Notes: generated by a model not told the origin, from the sequence alone. A stretch of 64,000 nt of DNA from Peribacillus frigoritolerans (GCF_001636405.1 NZ_KV440950.1:1263712-1327711), one strand, 5' to 3'. Numbered from the stretch's first letter, positions 1 through 9,380 are shown. A program made the numbers and translations.

Positions 1-2
1 AA

Positions 3-155
3 TTCATTGGTGTGGGCGGCTGCTTTGGTTGTTTTGGCTGTTTCTTGTGCTTCGGTTGCTTTGGTTGCGGCGGTCGCTGTGGACGCTGTGGACGCTGTGG
101 TGGATGCGGACGTTGCGGCGGGTGCGCCGGTCGTTGCGGACGTTGCGGCGGTTAA
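3..155 (+). CDS. Heterocycloanthracin/sonorensin-type precursor peptide, 3' end only
   Basis: The last 50 residues of a bacteriocin precursor are visible; start and leader lie before the window. The tail has 14 cysteines: five Phe-Gly/Leu-Cys units, then Gly-Arg-Cys and Gly-Gly-Cys units, ending in Cys-Gly-Gly. Such Cys-rich tails are the cores of thiazole/oxazole-modified microcins, where each Cys is cyclised to thiazoline and oxidised to thiazole. The three modifying enzymes follow on the same strand, which makes the call firm. A Val/Ala-rich reading of the same bases in the next frame is a shadow. A terminator separates the precursor from the enzymes, so the peptide can be made in excess. 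Confidence 0.85.
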   Translation, partial: FIGVGGCFGCFGCFLCFGCFGCGGRCGRCGRCGGCGRCGGCAGRCGRCGG

Positions 156-170
156 GGTTTCAGGTCTTCT

Positions 171-208
171 AAAGAAAAGTCCCTGCGGTGCAGCAGGGAC
201 TTTTCTTT
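171..208 (+). terminator. Terminator after the bacteriocin precursor
   Basis: A 16-bp perfect stem around a 6-nt loop ends in a T-rich arm (TTTTCTTT). It lies between the precursor and its maturation genes and could uncouple their transcript levels. Confidence 0.85.
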
Positions 209-307
209 ATGGCATTAGACATAAGAGACAAATTGTCGTACATAGGATGATAGTGAAGTACTGTGCTAAAAGCGGTACTTAGAATGCATCGGGTTAGGAG
301 GATCGGA

Positions 308-2251
308 ATGGTGAATTTAACCCCTTCTATGCGTTTGAAAGTGAAAAGGGATACGTTTTTTCTTCCGGAACCAAACAGAGGTGTGTATTTCAGGAATAAC
401 GTAAGTTCGTTCCGTATGGAGGGCGCCTCGATCGTTCAGTGGATTGAAAAGTTATTGCCGATGTTCAACGGGAACCATACATTAAGCGAGTTGACGGATG
501 GATTGCCTGACCCATACCGGAAACGGGTGATGGAAATTGCCGAGGTTTTGTACGGGAATGGGTTTGTTCGGGATATAAGCCAGGACAGTCCCCATCAATT
601 AAGGGAACATGTTCTTGAAAGGTATGCTTCGCAAATCGAATTCCTGGAAAGCTGCGGCGATTCCGGGGCTCAGCGTTTTGAAACTTATCGAAAGAAAAAG
701 GCGTTGGCCATAGGCTCTGGCCCCTTGTTCCTTTCATTGGTGTCCTCGCTGATTGAATCCGGATTGCCTGCTTTCCATATCTTCATTACGGACGCGGTAC
801 CGACCAATAGAAAAAGATTGAAGGAGATCGTGGCACATGCGCGTAAGACAGACGACGAGGTTGCCATAGAGGAGGTCATGCTTGAAAAGGGAACAGAGAT
901 TGAATGGCGGGAGATCGTGCGGCCTTTTGACTCGATCTTATATGTGTCACAGGAGGGTGATATAGAGGAATTAAGAGAACTTCATTCGGTTTGCAGGCAA
1001 GGGGAAAAGATCCTGTTCCCTGCGTTGATCATCAATCAAGCAGGCATGGCTGGACCGCTCGTCCATCCGGATTCCAAAGGGTGCTGGGAGTCAGCGTGGC
1101 ATCGTTTACATCAAGCTGAGCTTGAAAAGAATCAGGCATCATCTTCTTTTTCCGCCACAGCCGGAGCGATGTTAGCCAATATAATGGTATTCGAATGGTT
1201 TAAAGACGCTGCAGGCGTTACGACAGCAGAACAAGCCAATCAATTTTATCTGTTGGATATGGATACATTGGAGGGAAAATGGCATCCGTTCATTCCCCAC
1301 CCTGGCGTGACGGGTAAAGGGACTGCTGCATGGGTTGAAGATTTCGAACGGCGGCTTGAACAGAATTCGGACCCGGTTGAACCGGGGAAAGTATTTATGT
1401 ATTTCACCCGGTTGACATCCGCGGAATCCGGTATCTTTCATCGTTGGGATGAGGGGGATTTAAAACAGCTGCCGCTGGCTCAATGCCGCGTTCAGGTCGT
1501 GGATCCGCTGTCGTCCGGCCCGGCCGGACTCCTGCCCGAAATCATCCGTTCAGATCTGACGCATGAGGAAGCGAGGCGGGAAACCGGTCTTGCAGGAGTC
1601 GAAGCATATGCATCCAGAACACTCAGCCAGCTCGTTGCGACTCTTCCGAAACTTCAGGGAGCAGACGAAATAAAGGAATCGATCGGTGTCGGAGCAGGGG
1701 AAACATTTGCTGAATGTGTCTGCCGTGGATTGCAAAGCAGTTTGGAAACGGAGTTTTTAAATAAGCGGTTCAACCAGGAGAAACTTGTGACGGTGCAATT
1801 GGCTCAAGTGGAAGATGAGCGCTGCAGGTATTATTTACAAGCACTGACCCGGCTGCAAGGAGATCCGATCATCGCCTTGGGTGAGGGAGTGTCAGGTTTC
1901 CCGGTAGTTTGGGCAGGAACGAGCGATGGCTGGTCCGGAGCTGTCGGTTTGAATGTAACGATCGCATTACGGAATGCATTGCAAAAGGCTGTCATGAAAG
2001 TCCAAAACCAGACCGTTTGCCTTACAGCACCCGGTTTAGTGGCATCGCCTGTTCTTGAAGAAGAAAAGGTGAATCTTGTGATTCCTTCATGCGGGGTGAA
2101 AGGGAATTCCGAACTGGTACAGTCCGCCATTCAAGTCTTGAAGAAGAACAGTAAGCGAATTTGTGTTTTCGAATTAAATCTGGAACCTCTCTTGAAGGAA
2201 GAAATGGCAGGAGTGTTCGGGGTGTTTTTGCGAGAGGGGGAATCAGGGTGA
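308..2251 (+). CDS. Thiazole-containing bacteriocin maturation protein, ThiF-like
   Basis: A 647-residue protein of the type named putative thiazole-containing bacteriocin maturation protein in heterocycloanthracin clusters. Known members are distant E1/ThiF-like proteins thought to work with the YcaO partner in binding the precursor and forming azolines. A Rossmann-like stretch (KKKALAIGSGPLFLSLVSSL, about residues 133-152) supports the ThiF link. I saw no catalytic cysteine or zinc motif. The start is the ATG with TAGGAGG 7 bases upstream; an upstream ATG lacks a ribosome site. Its stop overlaps the next start by 4 bases (GTGA), so the two are translationally coupled. Confidence 0.85.
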   Translation: MVNLTPSMRLKVKRDTFFLPEPNRGVYFRNNVSSFRMEGASIVQWIEKLLPMFNGNHTLSELTDGLPDPYRKRVMEIAEVLYGNGFVRDISQDSPHQLREHVLERYASQIEFLESCGDSGAQRFETYRKKKALAIGSGPLFLSLVSSLIESGLPAFHIFITDAVPTNRKRLKEIVAHARKTDDEVAIEEVMLEKGTEIEWREIVRPFDSILYVSQEGDIEELRELHSVCRQGEKILFPALIINQAGMAGPLVHPDSKGCWESAWHRLHQAELEKNQASSSFSATAGAMLANIMVFEWFKDAAGVTTAEQANQFYLLDMDTLEGKWHPFIPHPGVTGKGTAAWVEDFERRLEQNSDPVEPGKVFMYFTRLTSAESGIFHRWDEGDLKQLPLAQCRVQVVDPLSSGPAGLLPEIIRSDLTHEEARRETGLAGVEAYASRTLSQLVATLPKLQGADEIKESIGVGAGETFAECVCRGLQSSLETEFLNKRFNQEKLVTVQLAQVEDERCRYYLQALTRLQGDPIIALGEGVSGFPVVWAGTSDGWSGAVGLNVTIALRNALQKAVMKVQNQTVCLTAPGLVASPVLEEEKVNLVIPSCGVKGNSELVQSAIQVLKKNSKRICVFELNLEPLLKEEMAGVFGVFLREGESG

Positions 2252-4191
2252 AAACTGACGTATTGGTTGTCGGGGAAGGAGTGTTGGCCGACCATGTTCA
2301 TGGGGACCTGTCCGGCCAATATCAGGTGAATCGCCAAACCGATTTCGAGGCAGGAATTCCGCAAACGACGGCGATGGTCCTTCTGCTGCAAGATGCTTGG
2401 AATCCCGCTGTCCATGTAAAGGCGGAAGAGGTGATAGGGCAAGCGGGCATTCCATGGCTGCGGGGGTTCGTATCATTTGGAGAGGGAGTGGTAGGGCCGT
2501 TGGTGCGCCCGGGTGTTCCTGGCTGTTCACAGTGTGCGGACCAAAGGCATCTCATGGCCGGGCGTGATCGAAAAGAAATGTGGGGAATCCGCCAGCAGCT
2601 GGAGGCAAATGGGGGGATGGAGCGTGATCCGGCGGCATCCCGCACTGGCCTTTTACAGATGGCACACTTGATTTGTGCAGAGGTAAGGAAGGTGATGAAA
2701 GGAGAGCGCGCCCGTTCGGAGGGGCATGTATCTTTAATCAGCCTGAAAACGCTGAATGGTTCGTGGCACTCTTTTTTACCAGATCCATTGTGTCCGGTTT
2801 GCTCAACATTACCTGATGACTCGAAGGAGCGTGCTAGGATTTCGTTGCAGCCAAGTCCGAAAATCAGTCCCGACAGTTACAGAACACGTTCAATGGATGA
2901 GCTGAATGAAGTGCTGGCCAAGGATTACTTGGACCACCGCACAGGTTTCCTGAATAATAAAATGATAGACCTTGTGCCGCCATTTGCCGATGTAAGTGTT
3001 AATTTACCTTTATTCATAGGCGATGAGGGGGCGGCTGGCCGGACTCTTTCATATGCGGTCAGTGAGATGACGGCCATATTGGAAGGATTGGAAAGGTATT
3101 GCGGAATGGAGCCCCGCGGTAAACGGACAGTCATACATGACAGCTACAACAACCTGAAAGATTCTGCGCTCGATCCCACCAGGATCGGGGTGCATTCGAA
3201 GGAAAATTACGCACAGCATGATTTCCCGTTTCAACCGTTTAATCCCGACCGCTCGATAGATTGGGTATGGGGCCACTCATTCTTGCAAGAGAGGCCGATC
3301 TTGGTCCCGGAGTTGCTTTCGTATTACAGCTTGGGCTGCGGTCATGGATTTGTCTATGAAACTTCCAATGGCTGTGCTTTAGGGGGAAGTATGGAGGAGG
3401 CCATTTTCTACGGCATCATGGAAGTGGTCGAACGTGATTCGTTCCTGCTGACCTGGTATGCGCAATTGCCGCTTACACGACTTGACCCTTATTCTGCAAA
3501 TGACAAAGAACTTGAGCTGATGATTGACAGGGCGAGGGCGGCAGCGGGATATGATATCCATTTGTTTAATGCGACAATGGAACATGGTATACCGAGCGTA
3601 TGGGCGCTGGCGAAAAACAGGAAACAAAAAGGATTGAATATCATTTGTGCGGCAGGGGCCCATCTCGACCCGGTCCGGGCTGTGAAAAGCGCAGTCTTCG
3701 AGTTGGCCGGCATGATGCTGACACTTGACGATAAATTGGAAGAGAACCGGGATGAGGTTGAGAAAATGCTGCAGGATTCCTCACTGGTACGGAAAATGGA
3801 TGATCATGGCATGCTGTACGGTTTACCGCAAGCCGAAGAGCGACTGCAGTTTCTGCTGGATGATGACCGCCCGATGCGAACTTTCGCTGAAGAATACGGG
3901 GAAAAGGTGAACCATCCGGACTTGACGGAAGATTTGCAGGAAATCCTTCAGGCGTTTCGCCGATTGCAACTCGAGGTGATTGTGGTGGATCAGACGACAC
4001 CGGAAATTGCACGGAATGGATTACATTGTGTGAAAGTCCTGATCCCGGGGATGCTGCCGATGACATTCGGCCATCATCTTACCCGCATAACGGGGCTTGA
4101 GAGAATACTGAGGGTTCCGATGGAACTTGGATATGCTGAACGGCCGCTTGATTTCGAACAGCTCAATCCGCATCCGCATCCTTTTCCATAA
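2248..4191 (+). CDS. TOMM cyclodehydratase: leader-binding N-terminus fused to YcaO
   Basis: A 647-residue fusion. The N-terminal ~220 residues resemble the docking/E1-like part, with two Cys pairs (GCSQCADQRH near 90, CPVCSTLP near 190) likely to bind zinc. The remainder is a YcaO domain, which in this family uses ATP to activate the peptide amide so that Cys/Ser/Thr side chains cyclise. It ends in HPHPFP, the proline-rich C-terminus typical of azoline-forming YcaO proteins. The start is a GTG overlapping the previous stop. It almost certainly acts on the Cys-rich peptide encoded just upstream. Confidence 0.92.
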   Translation: MKTDVLVVGEGVLADHVHGDLSGQYQVNRQTDFEAGIPQTTAMVLLLQDAWNPAVHVKAEEVIGQAGIPWLRGFVSFGEGVVGPLVRPGVPGCSQCADQRHLMAGRDRKEMWGIRQQLEANGGMERDPAASRTGLLQMAHLICAEVRKVMKGERARSEGHVSLISLKTLNGSWHSFLPDPLCPVCSTLPDDSKERARISLQPSPKISPDSYRTRSMDELNEVLAKDYLDHRTGFLNNKMIDLVPPFADVSVNLPLFIGDEGAAGRTLSYAVSEMTAILEGLERYCGMEPRGKRTVIHDSYNNLKDSALDPTRIGVHSKENYAQHDFPFQPFNPDRSIDWVWGHSFLQERPILVPELLSYYSLGCGHGFVYETSNGCALGGSMEEAIFYGIMEVVERDSFLLTWYAQLPLTRLDPYSANDKELELMIDRARAAAGYDIHLFNATMEHGIPSVWALAKNRKQKGLNIICAAGAHLDPVRAVKSAVFELAGMMLTLDDKLEENRDEVEKMLQDSSLVRKMDDHGMLYGLPQAEERLQFLLDDDRPMRTFAEEYGEKVNHPDLTEDLQEILQAFRRLQLEVIVVDQTTPEIARNGLHCVKVLIPGMLPMTFGHHLTRITGLERILRVPMELGYAERPLDFEQLNPHPHPFP

Positions 4192-4214
4192 GCGTTGACG
4201 TAGGAGGTTGGAGG

Positions 4215-5783
4215 ATGAGTCTAGAGGCATTTTTGCACAATTTACATTTTGATATCGAAAAGGCAAGTCCGCCGGATTGGGAAGTGGATTGGGATGATGC
4301 CCCGCTAACGTATAAGCTTTACCGTGACTTGCCTGTTTTTCCGCTATCACTGGAGGTGCCACTGACGCTCGAGGGGGGAAGCGGGCCTTCAAAGCAGGAT
4401 CTCGAAGAAATCGGTCATTTCCTCTGGTATGCCTATGGCCTGACCCAAGTCAGTCAGGTACCGAGATCCTCGGAATCTGAGGACCTCATGCAGTCATTCC
4501 GGCGCTTTCCGCCATCAGGGGGGGCTTTGTATCCAAGCGAATTGTACGTATATTTGAAGATCGAGGGATTACCTGCTGGCGTATACCATTATGATGCGGC
4601 ACACCACCGGCTGGTTTTGCTGCGGGAAGGGAATTTCGATTCATATGTAACAAAGGCTCTTGGTGGAACCATTGATATGTCCGCTTGCTTTGGCACGGTT
4701 TTCGTATCGACGATGTTTTGGAAAAACTTCTACAAATATAATAACTTTTCATACCGTCTGCAAGGTCTTGATGCAGGCGTGCTTCTTGGACAGTTGCTCG
4801 AAGTGGCGAAACGCTTTGGAATCGCTGCCGGGGTGTGCTTCCAATTCCTTGATCGGGCCATCAATCATCTGCTCGGGCTTTCGGAGGAGGAAGAGAGCAC
4901 GTATGCGGCGATCCCCTTATCATCAGAGCCTTCTTGGAGATTTAGGGAAGGAAGGAGTATGGACCGACCTGTCACTTCGACGGAATTATTGCTGGAATTG
5001 AAGGGAATTCAGCCTGAGCACTATGTTCGGTCGCAAAGGATCAAGGAATTTCCGATGCTGACCAAAATGAATGAAGCATCCATGATCGAATCCACCCAAT
5101 CATTCCGGCGGATCCATCCAAAGAATGGGGCGGAATCAGAAGGGAAAATTATAGCCCTTCCTATCGTGAAACGGTTGTCCTATGACTTGGCATCAGTTTG
5201 CCGGAAGCGATTTTCACCTGAAATGGACTTTGTACTCGGGAAAGTCAGTCAATCGCAACTGGCCGCTCTCCTGCAGGAGGCAACCGCTTCGTTCTCCTAT
5301 CGAAATGACTTGGATGGAACAAACGGGAACAACGGAAATCGCGTTTCCCTCTATGCTTGTTTATATAATGTGGAAGACATACAAGATGGTGCCTACCATT
5401 ATGACAGCACCACACATTCATTACGGCAGATACAACCAGGAGATCATCGGCTCCTATTGCAATACGGAATGTCCCTCGATATCATGAACTTTCAGCAAGT
5501 GCCGATCTGCATACATGTAGTGGGTGAGCGGGACCATTCCAAAACGCAACTTGGATATAGAGGATACCGCATCCAGCAAATGGAGGCGGGGATGCTCGTT
5601 CAGAAATTACTGCTGGCATCGTCAGCCCTTGGAATGAATGGGCACCCGCTGCTCGGCTTTGATGTGAATATGTGTGATGAGCTTTATAAGATAGACGGTC
5701 CGCAAAGGAAAACGAGCCTGATTCAAATCCCTATCGGATCCTATCTGAATCGCCCTTGGCTGAAGGGGAGTCTGCATAGTTGA
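4215..5783 (+). CDS. SagB-type azoline dehydrogenase with two nitroreductase domains
   Basis: A 522-residue FMN-dependent dehydrogenase of the SagB/ThcOx group, which oxidises thiazolines to thiazoles. Two nitroreductase-like halves are visible, each with a Tyr-His-Tyr-Asp motif (GVYHYDAAHHRL near 120; GAYHYDSTTHSL near 390) and a similar late segment (RLQGLDAGVLLGQLL; RIQQMEAGMLVQKLL). The first half also has the PSGGALYPSELYVY signature. Duplicated dehydrogenases are usual in heterocycloanthracin clusters. The ATG follows GTAGGAGG by 6 bases. It ends the cluster; no exporter or immunity gene follows, so those may lie upstream of the window. Confidence 0.9.
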   Translation: MSLEAFLHNLHFDIEKASPPDWEVDWDDAPLTYKLYRDLPVFPLSLEVPLTLEGGSGPSKQDLEEIGHFLWYAYGLTQVSQVPRSSESEDLMQSFRRFPPSGGALYPSELYVYLKIEGLPAGVYHYDAAHHRLVLLREGNFDSYVTKALGGTIDMSACFGTVFVSTMFWKNFYKYNNFSYRLQGLDAGVLLGQLLEVAKRFGIAAGVCFQFLDRAINHLLGLSEEEESTYAAIPLSSEPSWRFREGRSMDRPVTSTELLLELKGIQPEHYVRSQRIKEFPMLTKMNEASMIESTQSFRRIHPKNGAESEGKIIALPIVKRLSYDLASVCRKRFSPEMDFVLGKVSQSQLAALLQEATASFSYRNDLDGTNGNNGNRVSLYACLYNVEDIQDGAYHYDSTTHSLRQIQPGDHRLLLQYGMSLDIMNFQQVPICIHVVGERDHSKTQLGYRGYRIQQMEAGMLVQKLLLASSALGMNGHPLLGFDVNMCDELYKIDGPQRKTSLIQIPIGSYLNRPWLKGSLHS

Positions 5784-5796
5784 AGAAGATGAAACG

Positions 5797-5830
5797 AAAA
5801 CCTCCATTTCATTTAAGGAATGGAGGCTTT
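5797..5830 (+). terminator. Terminator of the bacteriocin maturation operon
   Basis: An 8-bp stem (CCTCCATT/AATGGAGG) extended by A/T pairs and followed by CTTT lies just after the dehydrogenase stop. Confidence 0.7.
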
Positions 5831-5950
5831 CATTTATATTGCAGTATGGCAGAGTGCAATAATCTCTGCTGGAGATTATACTTAATGAATAAGTAGATAA
5901 AGTTATTAATGCAGTACGCTTTTAACTAAACATTTTAAAGGATGTAGCTT

Positions 5951-7381
5951 ATGGAATGGAAAACGGACAGAAAATCCAAGAAGCCTTTATATAAACAAAT
6001 AGCCGCTTACATCGAGAGTGGCATAGCTGATGGAACCTTCCTATTGGATAAGCCGTTACCGTCTGAACGCTTCCTGGCAAGTGAGCTGGGAGTTAACAGA
6101 AGCACAGTTGTTGCGGCTTATGATGAATTGGAAGCAAATGGGCTGGTTGAACGAAAAAAAGGAAGCGGAACGATGATCAGCAAAGATATCTGGGGAATTA
6201 CCCGAAAACGTATCCCTAGCTGGAATAGATATATCGAAGCGGGTTCTTTTTTGCCCAATATGCCAGTAACCCAAAAAATACGTAAAGAAACGGAAGGGCA
6301 TAACCTTATTAACTTAGCTAGCGGGGAGCTTTCAGAAGATTTATTTCCAGTCCAATCTTTACGTGAGATCATTTCCAATAGATCCTTCATTGGTAGCTTA
6401 GGTTATGATCACCCTCAAGGCAATGCGGTTTTAAGGGAAACGATAGCCAATCATGTTAAACAGTATAGGAGAATTGACACGGATCCATCTTCTATACTCA
6501 TTACTTCTGGTGCACAGCAAGCCCTGCATCTGGTGGTCCAATGCCTGTTAAAGCCAGGGGATGCCGTTGTATTGGAAGATCCATCATATAGTTACAACCT
6601 TCCCATCTTTCAATCCGCAGGGCTAAGAACCTTTCCTTTGCCGGTTGATAAAGATGGCATCAACCCAGAGGATTTACTGGAACTTCATAAAAAACATCGG
6701 ATCAGGATGATTTTTTTGAACCCTATATTTCAAAACCCTACAGGAACTGTCCTTCATATCAACCGCCGTAAAAGGATTCTTGAGCTTTCATCCGAATATG
6801 GAATACCGGTCATTGAAGACGATCCTTATAGTTTAACATCCTTTGCCGGGGAAGAAATTTCCACTCTTAAATCGATGGACAACAACGGAAATGTTTTATA
6901 CATAAGCTCTTTGTCAAAAATTGTTGCTTCCGGTTTAAGAATTGGGTGGATCATTGGACCGAAATCAGTCATAGATAGACTATCGGATGCTAAGCAGCAG
7001 GTTGACTTCGGTCATGGCTCATTCACTCAATGGATAGCAAATGATTTTTTGGATTCAGAATATTTTCCTGCCCATCTTGCCGGCTTAAGGAGGCAACTGG
7101 AAAAAAGAAGGGATGCAATGGTTTCGAGTCTTCAACAACTCCTGCAAAAGGAAGTAGATTATTATTCGCCAAATGGCGGAATTCATTTGTGGTGTAAGCT
7201 GAAAGTGCCATTGAACGAAATAAAGTTACTAGAGGAATCCATCAAAAGAGGAGTCATATATGTTCCGGGTTCAACGCTAGGTACAAATAAGGAATACGTA
7301 CGCTTTACATTTGGAAGGGAAAATGAGGATTCCATTCACGAAGGCATCAAAAGGTTTGCAGAGGCGGTAAAAAGTTTATAA
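5951..7381 (+). CDS. MocR/GabR-family transcriptional regulator (aminotransferase fusion)
   Basis: A 476-residue PLP-dependent regulator. Residues ~10-80 form a GntR-type winged helix (PLYKQIAAYIESGI, PSERFLASELGVNRSTVVAAYDELE). From ~115 onward it is an aminotransferase class I fold with NPTGTV, EDDPYS and the PLP-lysine region SSLSKIVASGLRIGW. MocR proteins sense vitamin B6 or amino compounds and usually control a neighbouring gene; no obvious target lies beside it. It is monocistronic, starting at the ATG after AAAGGATG. The next 1.1 kb is repeats, so a former target may have been lost. Confidence 0.9.
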   Translation: MEWKTDRKSKKPLYKQIAAYIESGIADGTFLLDKPLPSERFLASELGVNRSTVVAAYDELEANGLVERKKGSGTMISKDIWGITRKRIPSWNRYIEAGSFLPNMPVTQKIRKETEGHNLINLASGELSEDLFPVQSLREIISNRSFIGSLGYDHPQGNAVLRETIANHVKQYRRIDTDPSSILITSGAQQALHLVVQCLLKPGDAVVLEDPSYSYNLPIFQSAGLRTFPLPVDKDGINPEDLLELHKKHRIRMIFLNPIFQNPTGTVLHINRRKRILELSSEYGIPVIEDDPYSLTSFAGEEISTLKSMDNNGNVLYISSLSKIVASGLRIGWIIGPKSVIDRLSDAKQQVDFGHGSFTQWIANDFLDSEYFPAHLAGLRRQLEKRRDAMVSSLQQLLQKEVDYYSPNGGIHLWCKLKVPLNEIKLLEESIKRGVIYVPGSTLGTNKEYVRFTFGRENEDSIHEGIKRFAEAVKSL

Positions 7382-7419
7382 TCATATGCGATATTCATGA
7401 GAGAGAGTCATGATGATTC

Positions 7420-7468
7420 CCACTGTAGACAAACTTGATGATAAATCAGTTTGCCTGCAGTTTTTTTT
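7420..7468 (+). terminator. Terminator after the MocR gene
   Basis: ACTGTAGACAAACT and AGTTTGCCTGCAGT form a 14-bp imperfect stem followed by a run of T. The same GTAGACAAACT word flanks other repeats in this window. Confidence 0.65.
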
Positions 7469-7481
7469 ATTAAAAAGTTCC

Positions 7482-7630
7482 GTTGATTTCAGAAATCCGC
7501 TCCCTTTCCGCCGACTGTCTGCCAAGCCTCCTCGACGCGAGCGTCTGTGGGGTCTCGGCTAGCCAGTAATTCGGCAGGAGTGTCGCAAATTTCTTCCATC
7601 CAATAAGTGTTACAGGAAAAAAACATGAAG
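7482..7630 (+). repeat. Interspersed repeat R2, copy a
   Basis: About 120-150 bp beginning TGATTTCAGAAATCCGCTC, with the words GACTGTCTGCCAAGC, GTCTGTGGGGTCTCGGC and TTCGGCAGGAGTGTCGCAAA. It is nearly identical to the copy 240 bp downstream. It has no credible reading frame or ribosome site. Confidence 0.85.
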
Positions 7631-7721
7631 GGTAAATCCTGAGATATTCCGAAATCTCCTTTTGTAAACAAACTTTAAGAAAACCAGTTTCATACGTTCT
7701 TATCTAAATAAATATCCAGCT

Positions 7722-7905
7722 TTATTTCAGAAATCCGCTCCCTTTCCGCCGACTGTCTGCCAAGCCTCCTCGACGCAAGCGTCTGTGGGGTCTCGGCAAG
7801 CCAGTAATTCGGCAGGAGTGTCGCAAATTTCTTCCATCCATTAAGGAGTACAGGAGAAAAAACATGAAGGATAATCTAGTCATAAACATAATTCGGGATG
7901 AGACT
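7722..7905 (+). repeat. Interspersed repeat R2, copy b (long form)
   Basis: Same orientation as copy a and almost identical over 120 bp. Its tail (GGATAATCTAGTC... to TTCGGGATGAGACTAG) is also found, inverted, beside the copy at 42.6 kb, so the full element is about 200 bp. Confidence 0.85.
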
Positions 7906-7936
7906 AGCCTACAGTTTTTCCAAGAAAACATTTCAG

Positions 7937-8030
7937 ATTATTGCAGAAACCCGTTCCCTTTCCACCGACTGTCTGCCAAGCTCATCAAAGCATGCGCCTG
8001 TGGGGTCTTGGCTAACCGTTATTCGGCAGG
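7937..8030 (+). repeat. Interspersed repeat R2, copy c (diverged)
   Basis: A decayed copy. It keeps CCCTTTCCACCGACTGTC, TGTGGGGTCTTGGCTAAC and ATTCGGCAGG but carries many substitutions in the middle. Confidence 0.7.
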
Positions 8031-8134
8031 TTTACCTTTAAAATTTTGGTTCTGGGCGAGAGGAATTCGGAACTCCTTTTACCGGAAAGTTGATGGACCG
8101 CCAGACCCTACAATATTTCTTAAAAGAAGTTCCA

Positions 8135-8254
8135 GTGATTGGAACGGAAGGTACGAGACTCCTGCGGGAAAAGCGTGGCATGGGAGACCCCGCAGGCGCG
8201 CCGAGGAGGCTCCCGCCCGCCCGCGGAAAGCGAGTGCCTGAAGTGGAAATCAAC
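8135..8254 (+). repeat. Interspersed repeat R1, copy a
   Basis: About 120 bp with inverted ends (GATTGGAACGG ... GGAAATCAAC) and internal complementary words (CTCCTGCGGG / CCCCGCAGG, GCCGAGGAGGCTC). Four further copies occur at 22.0, 27.7, 42.5 and 43.1 kb. It is very GC-rich against an AT-rich background and likely to fold as RNA or ssDNA. Confidence 0.85.
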
Positions 8255-8479
8255 AAGTGGATGGTGGAAATTTTACTGAATTGGATGGTCCTAAAAATGG
8301 TTGTTCTTTTATTATAGAGGGGAAGGGTTTTACTAATATATTTACTCAGTAAACACAAAGAGCGAACTACCTGTAATTTTGCGATCTCTTTTTGTAGTTA
8401 CACTGCGAAATAGGATGAGAAGCGGAAGGATTTTAAATGGTTCAAGGAAATAGAAAATAATATTGGGAGGCGTTGATTC

Positions 8480-8674
8480 ATGACGGTAAGTGTAATAGCA
8501 GTGGTGGTCATTTGTTTAGTTGCCCTGGTAGGCACCCTTTCATTAACGGGGAAAAGTGATAGTGATTATTCTGCAGCAACGAGAGGAAATTTGTTGAACC
8601 TTAGTTATATTTATATCGGTCTCGCCCTAGTATTAGCTGTGGGCATCATCTACTTCGTAATAAAATCAGCCTAA
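8480..8674 (+). CDS. Small two-TM membrane protein
   Basis: A 64-residue protein with two hydrophobic segments (about residues 3-23 and 42-62) joined by a short polar loop (GKSDSDYSAATRGN). The ATG follows GGGAGGCG by 9 bases. It resembles the small membrane proteins some Bacillus annotations call BshB3 (a possible helper in bacillithiol synthesis), but I recall that only loosely and no bacillithiol gene is nearby. Function unknown. Confidence 0.6.
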   Translation: MTVSVIAVVVICLVALVGTLSLTGKSDSDYSAATRGNLLNLSYIYIGLALVLAVGIIYFVIKSA

Positions 8675-8884
8675 GATACCGTGAATGATTATTATAATTG
8701 TCTATCAAAATGATTGGGAATGTGAATTTTTTCACAAATGTGGCGAAAATATGAACAAAAAGAATCTGATCGATACCTGGAAACAATACCTTTGTAAGCT
8801 GAGTGAACAATCCTTTCGACATAATTATGGATGAAAAATATATAGATTAATCATTAAATAATAGTGTAGCGGAGATGATCAAAT

Positions 8885-9334
8885 ATGACATGGCCTGTAT
8901 TGATTTTGACAATTATCTTAAGTTTGCTTAAATTATTGGTTACCTGTCTTCCAACCGATGCCGTGAATTGGATTATGAGTAAATTTAAAATACATTCTGA
9001 AATTAGTGACGCGGATGCAATCGTGACCTTTGATGGAAAGCGTTTGGAAGGTGAAGATAAAGTTCAAGTGCTTAATTATTTTAACGAAGCTAAGTTTTTG
9101 AAAAAAAATCATATATTTCCCGGGAACGAGAAATTGTTTTTACATCCAGAGAACAGCGGGACTCCCATTATAATGGATGTAAAAAAAGGGAAGAACGAGG
9201 TTAGATTATATGTGTACATGTACAACGACCATGTGGACGTAGTCAAACAGTACAAGAATAAAGTAGTTGCGTATAGTCTTCTTTCCGAGAGCCTCCAAGA
9301 ACGTTCCATGCCAGTAATGAGGAATTTAGTTTAA
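8885..9334 (+). CDS. YfmQ-family protein, N-terminally membrane-anchored
   Basis: A 149-residue protein with one N-terminal hydrophobic segment (MTWPVLILTIILSLLKLLVTCLPT) and a soluble alpha/beta remainder with paired charged strands. The start, length and the TCLPTDAVNWIMSKF segment match what I recall of the Bacillus YfmQ family, whose function is unknown. The ribosome site is GGAGATGATC upstream of the ATG. It is followed by its own terminator. Confidence 0.65.
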   Translation: MTWPVLILTIILSLLKLLVTCLPTDAVNWIMSKFKIHSEISDADAIVTFDGKRLEGEDKVQVLNYFNEAKFLKKNHIFPGNEKLFLHPENSGTPIIMDVKKGKNEVRLYVYMYNDHVDVVKQYKNKVVAYSLLSESLQERSMPVMRNLV

Positions 9335-9348
9335 AAGGAATAAAAGTG

Positions 9349-9380
9349 AACTGCACCCCAATTGGAGATGCAGTTTTTTT
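9349..9380 (+). terminator. Terminator after the YfmQ-like gene
   Basis: AACTGCA ... TGCAGTT stem followed by eight T. Confidence 0.75.

Noticed and set aside
7..282. Val/Ala-rich 91-residue frame at the window start
   Set aside because: It is the shifted reading of the Cys-rich precursor; the Cys frame has the repeat logic of a TOMM core and stops correctly before a terminator.
7864..8317. Open frames of 75-125 residues across R1 and R2
   Set aside because: They lie entirely in repeats, lack ribosome sites and recur in other frames at other copies.
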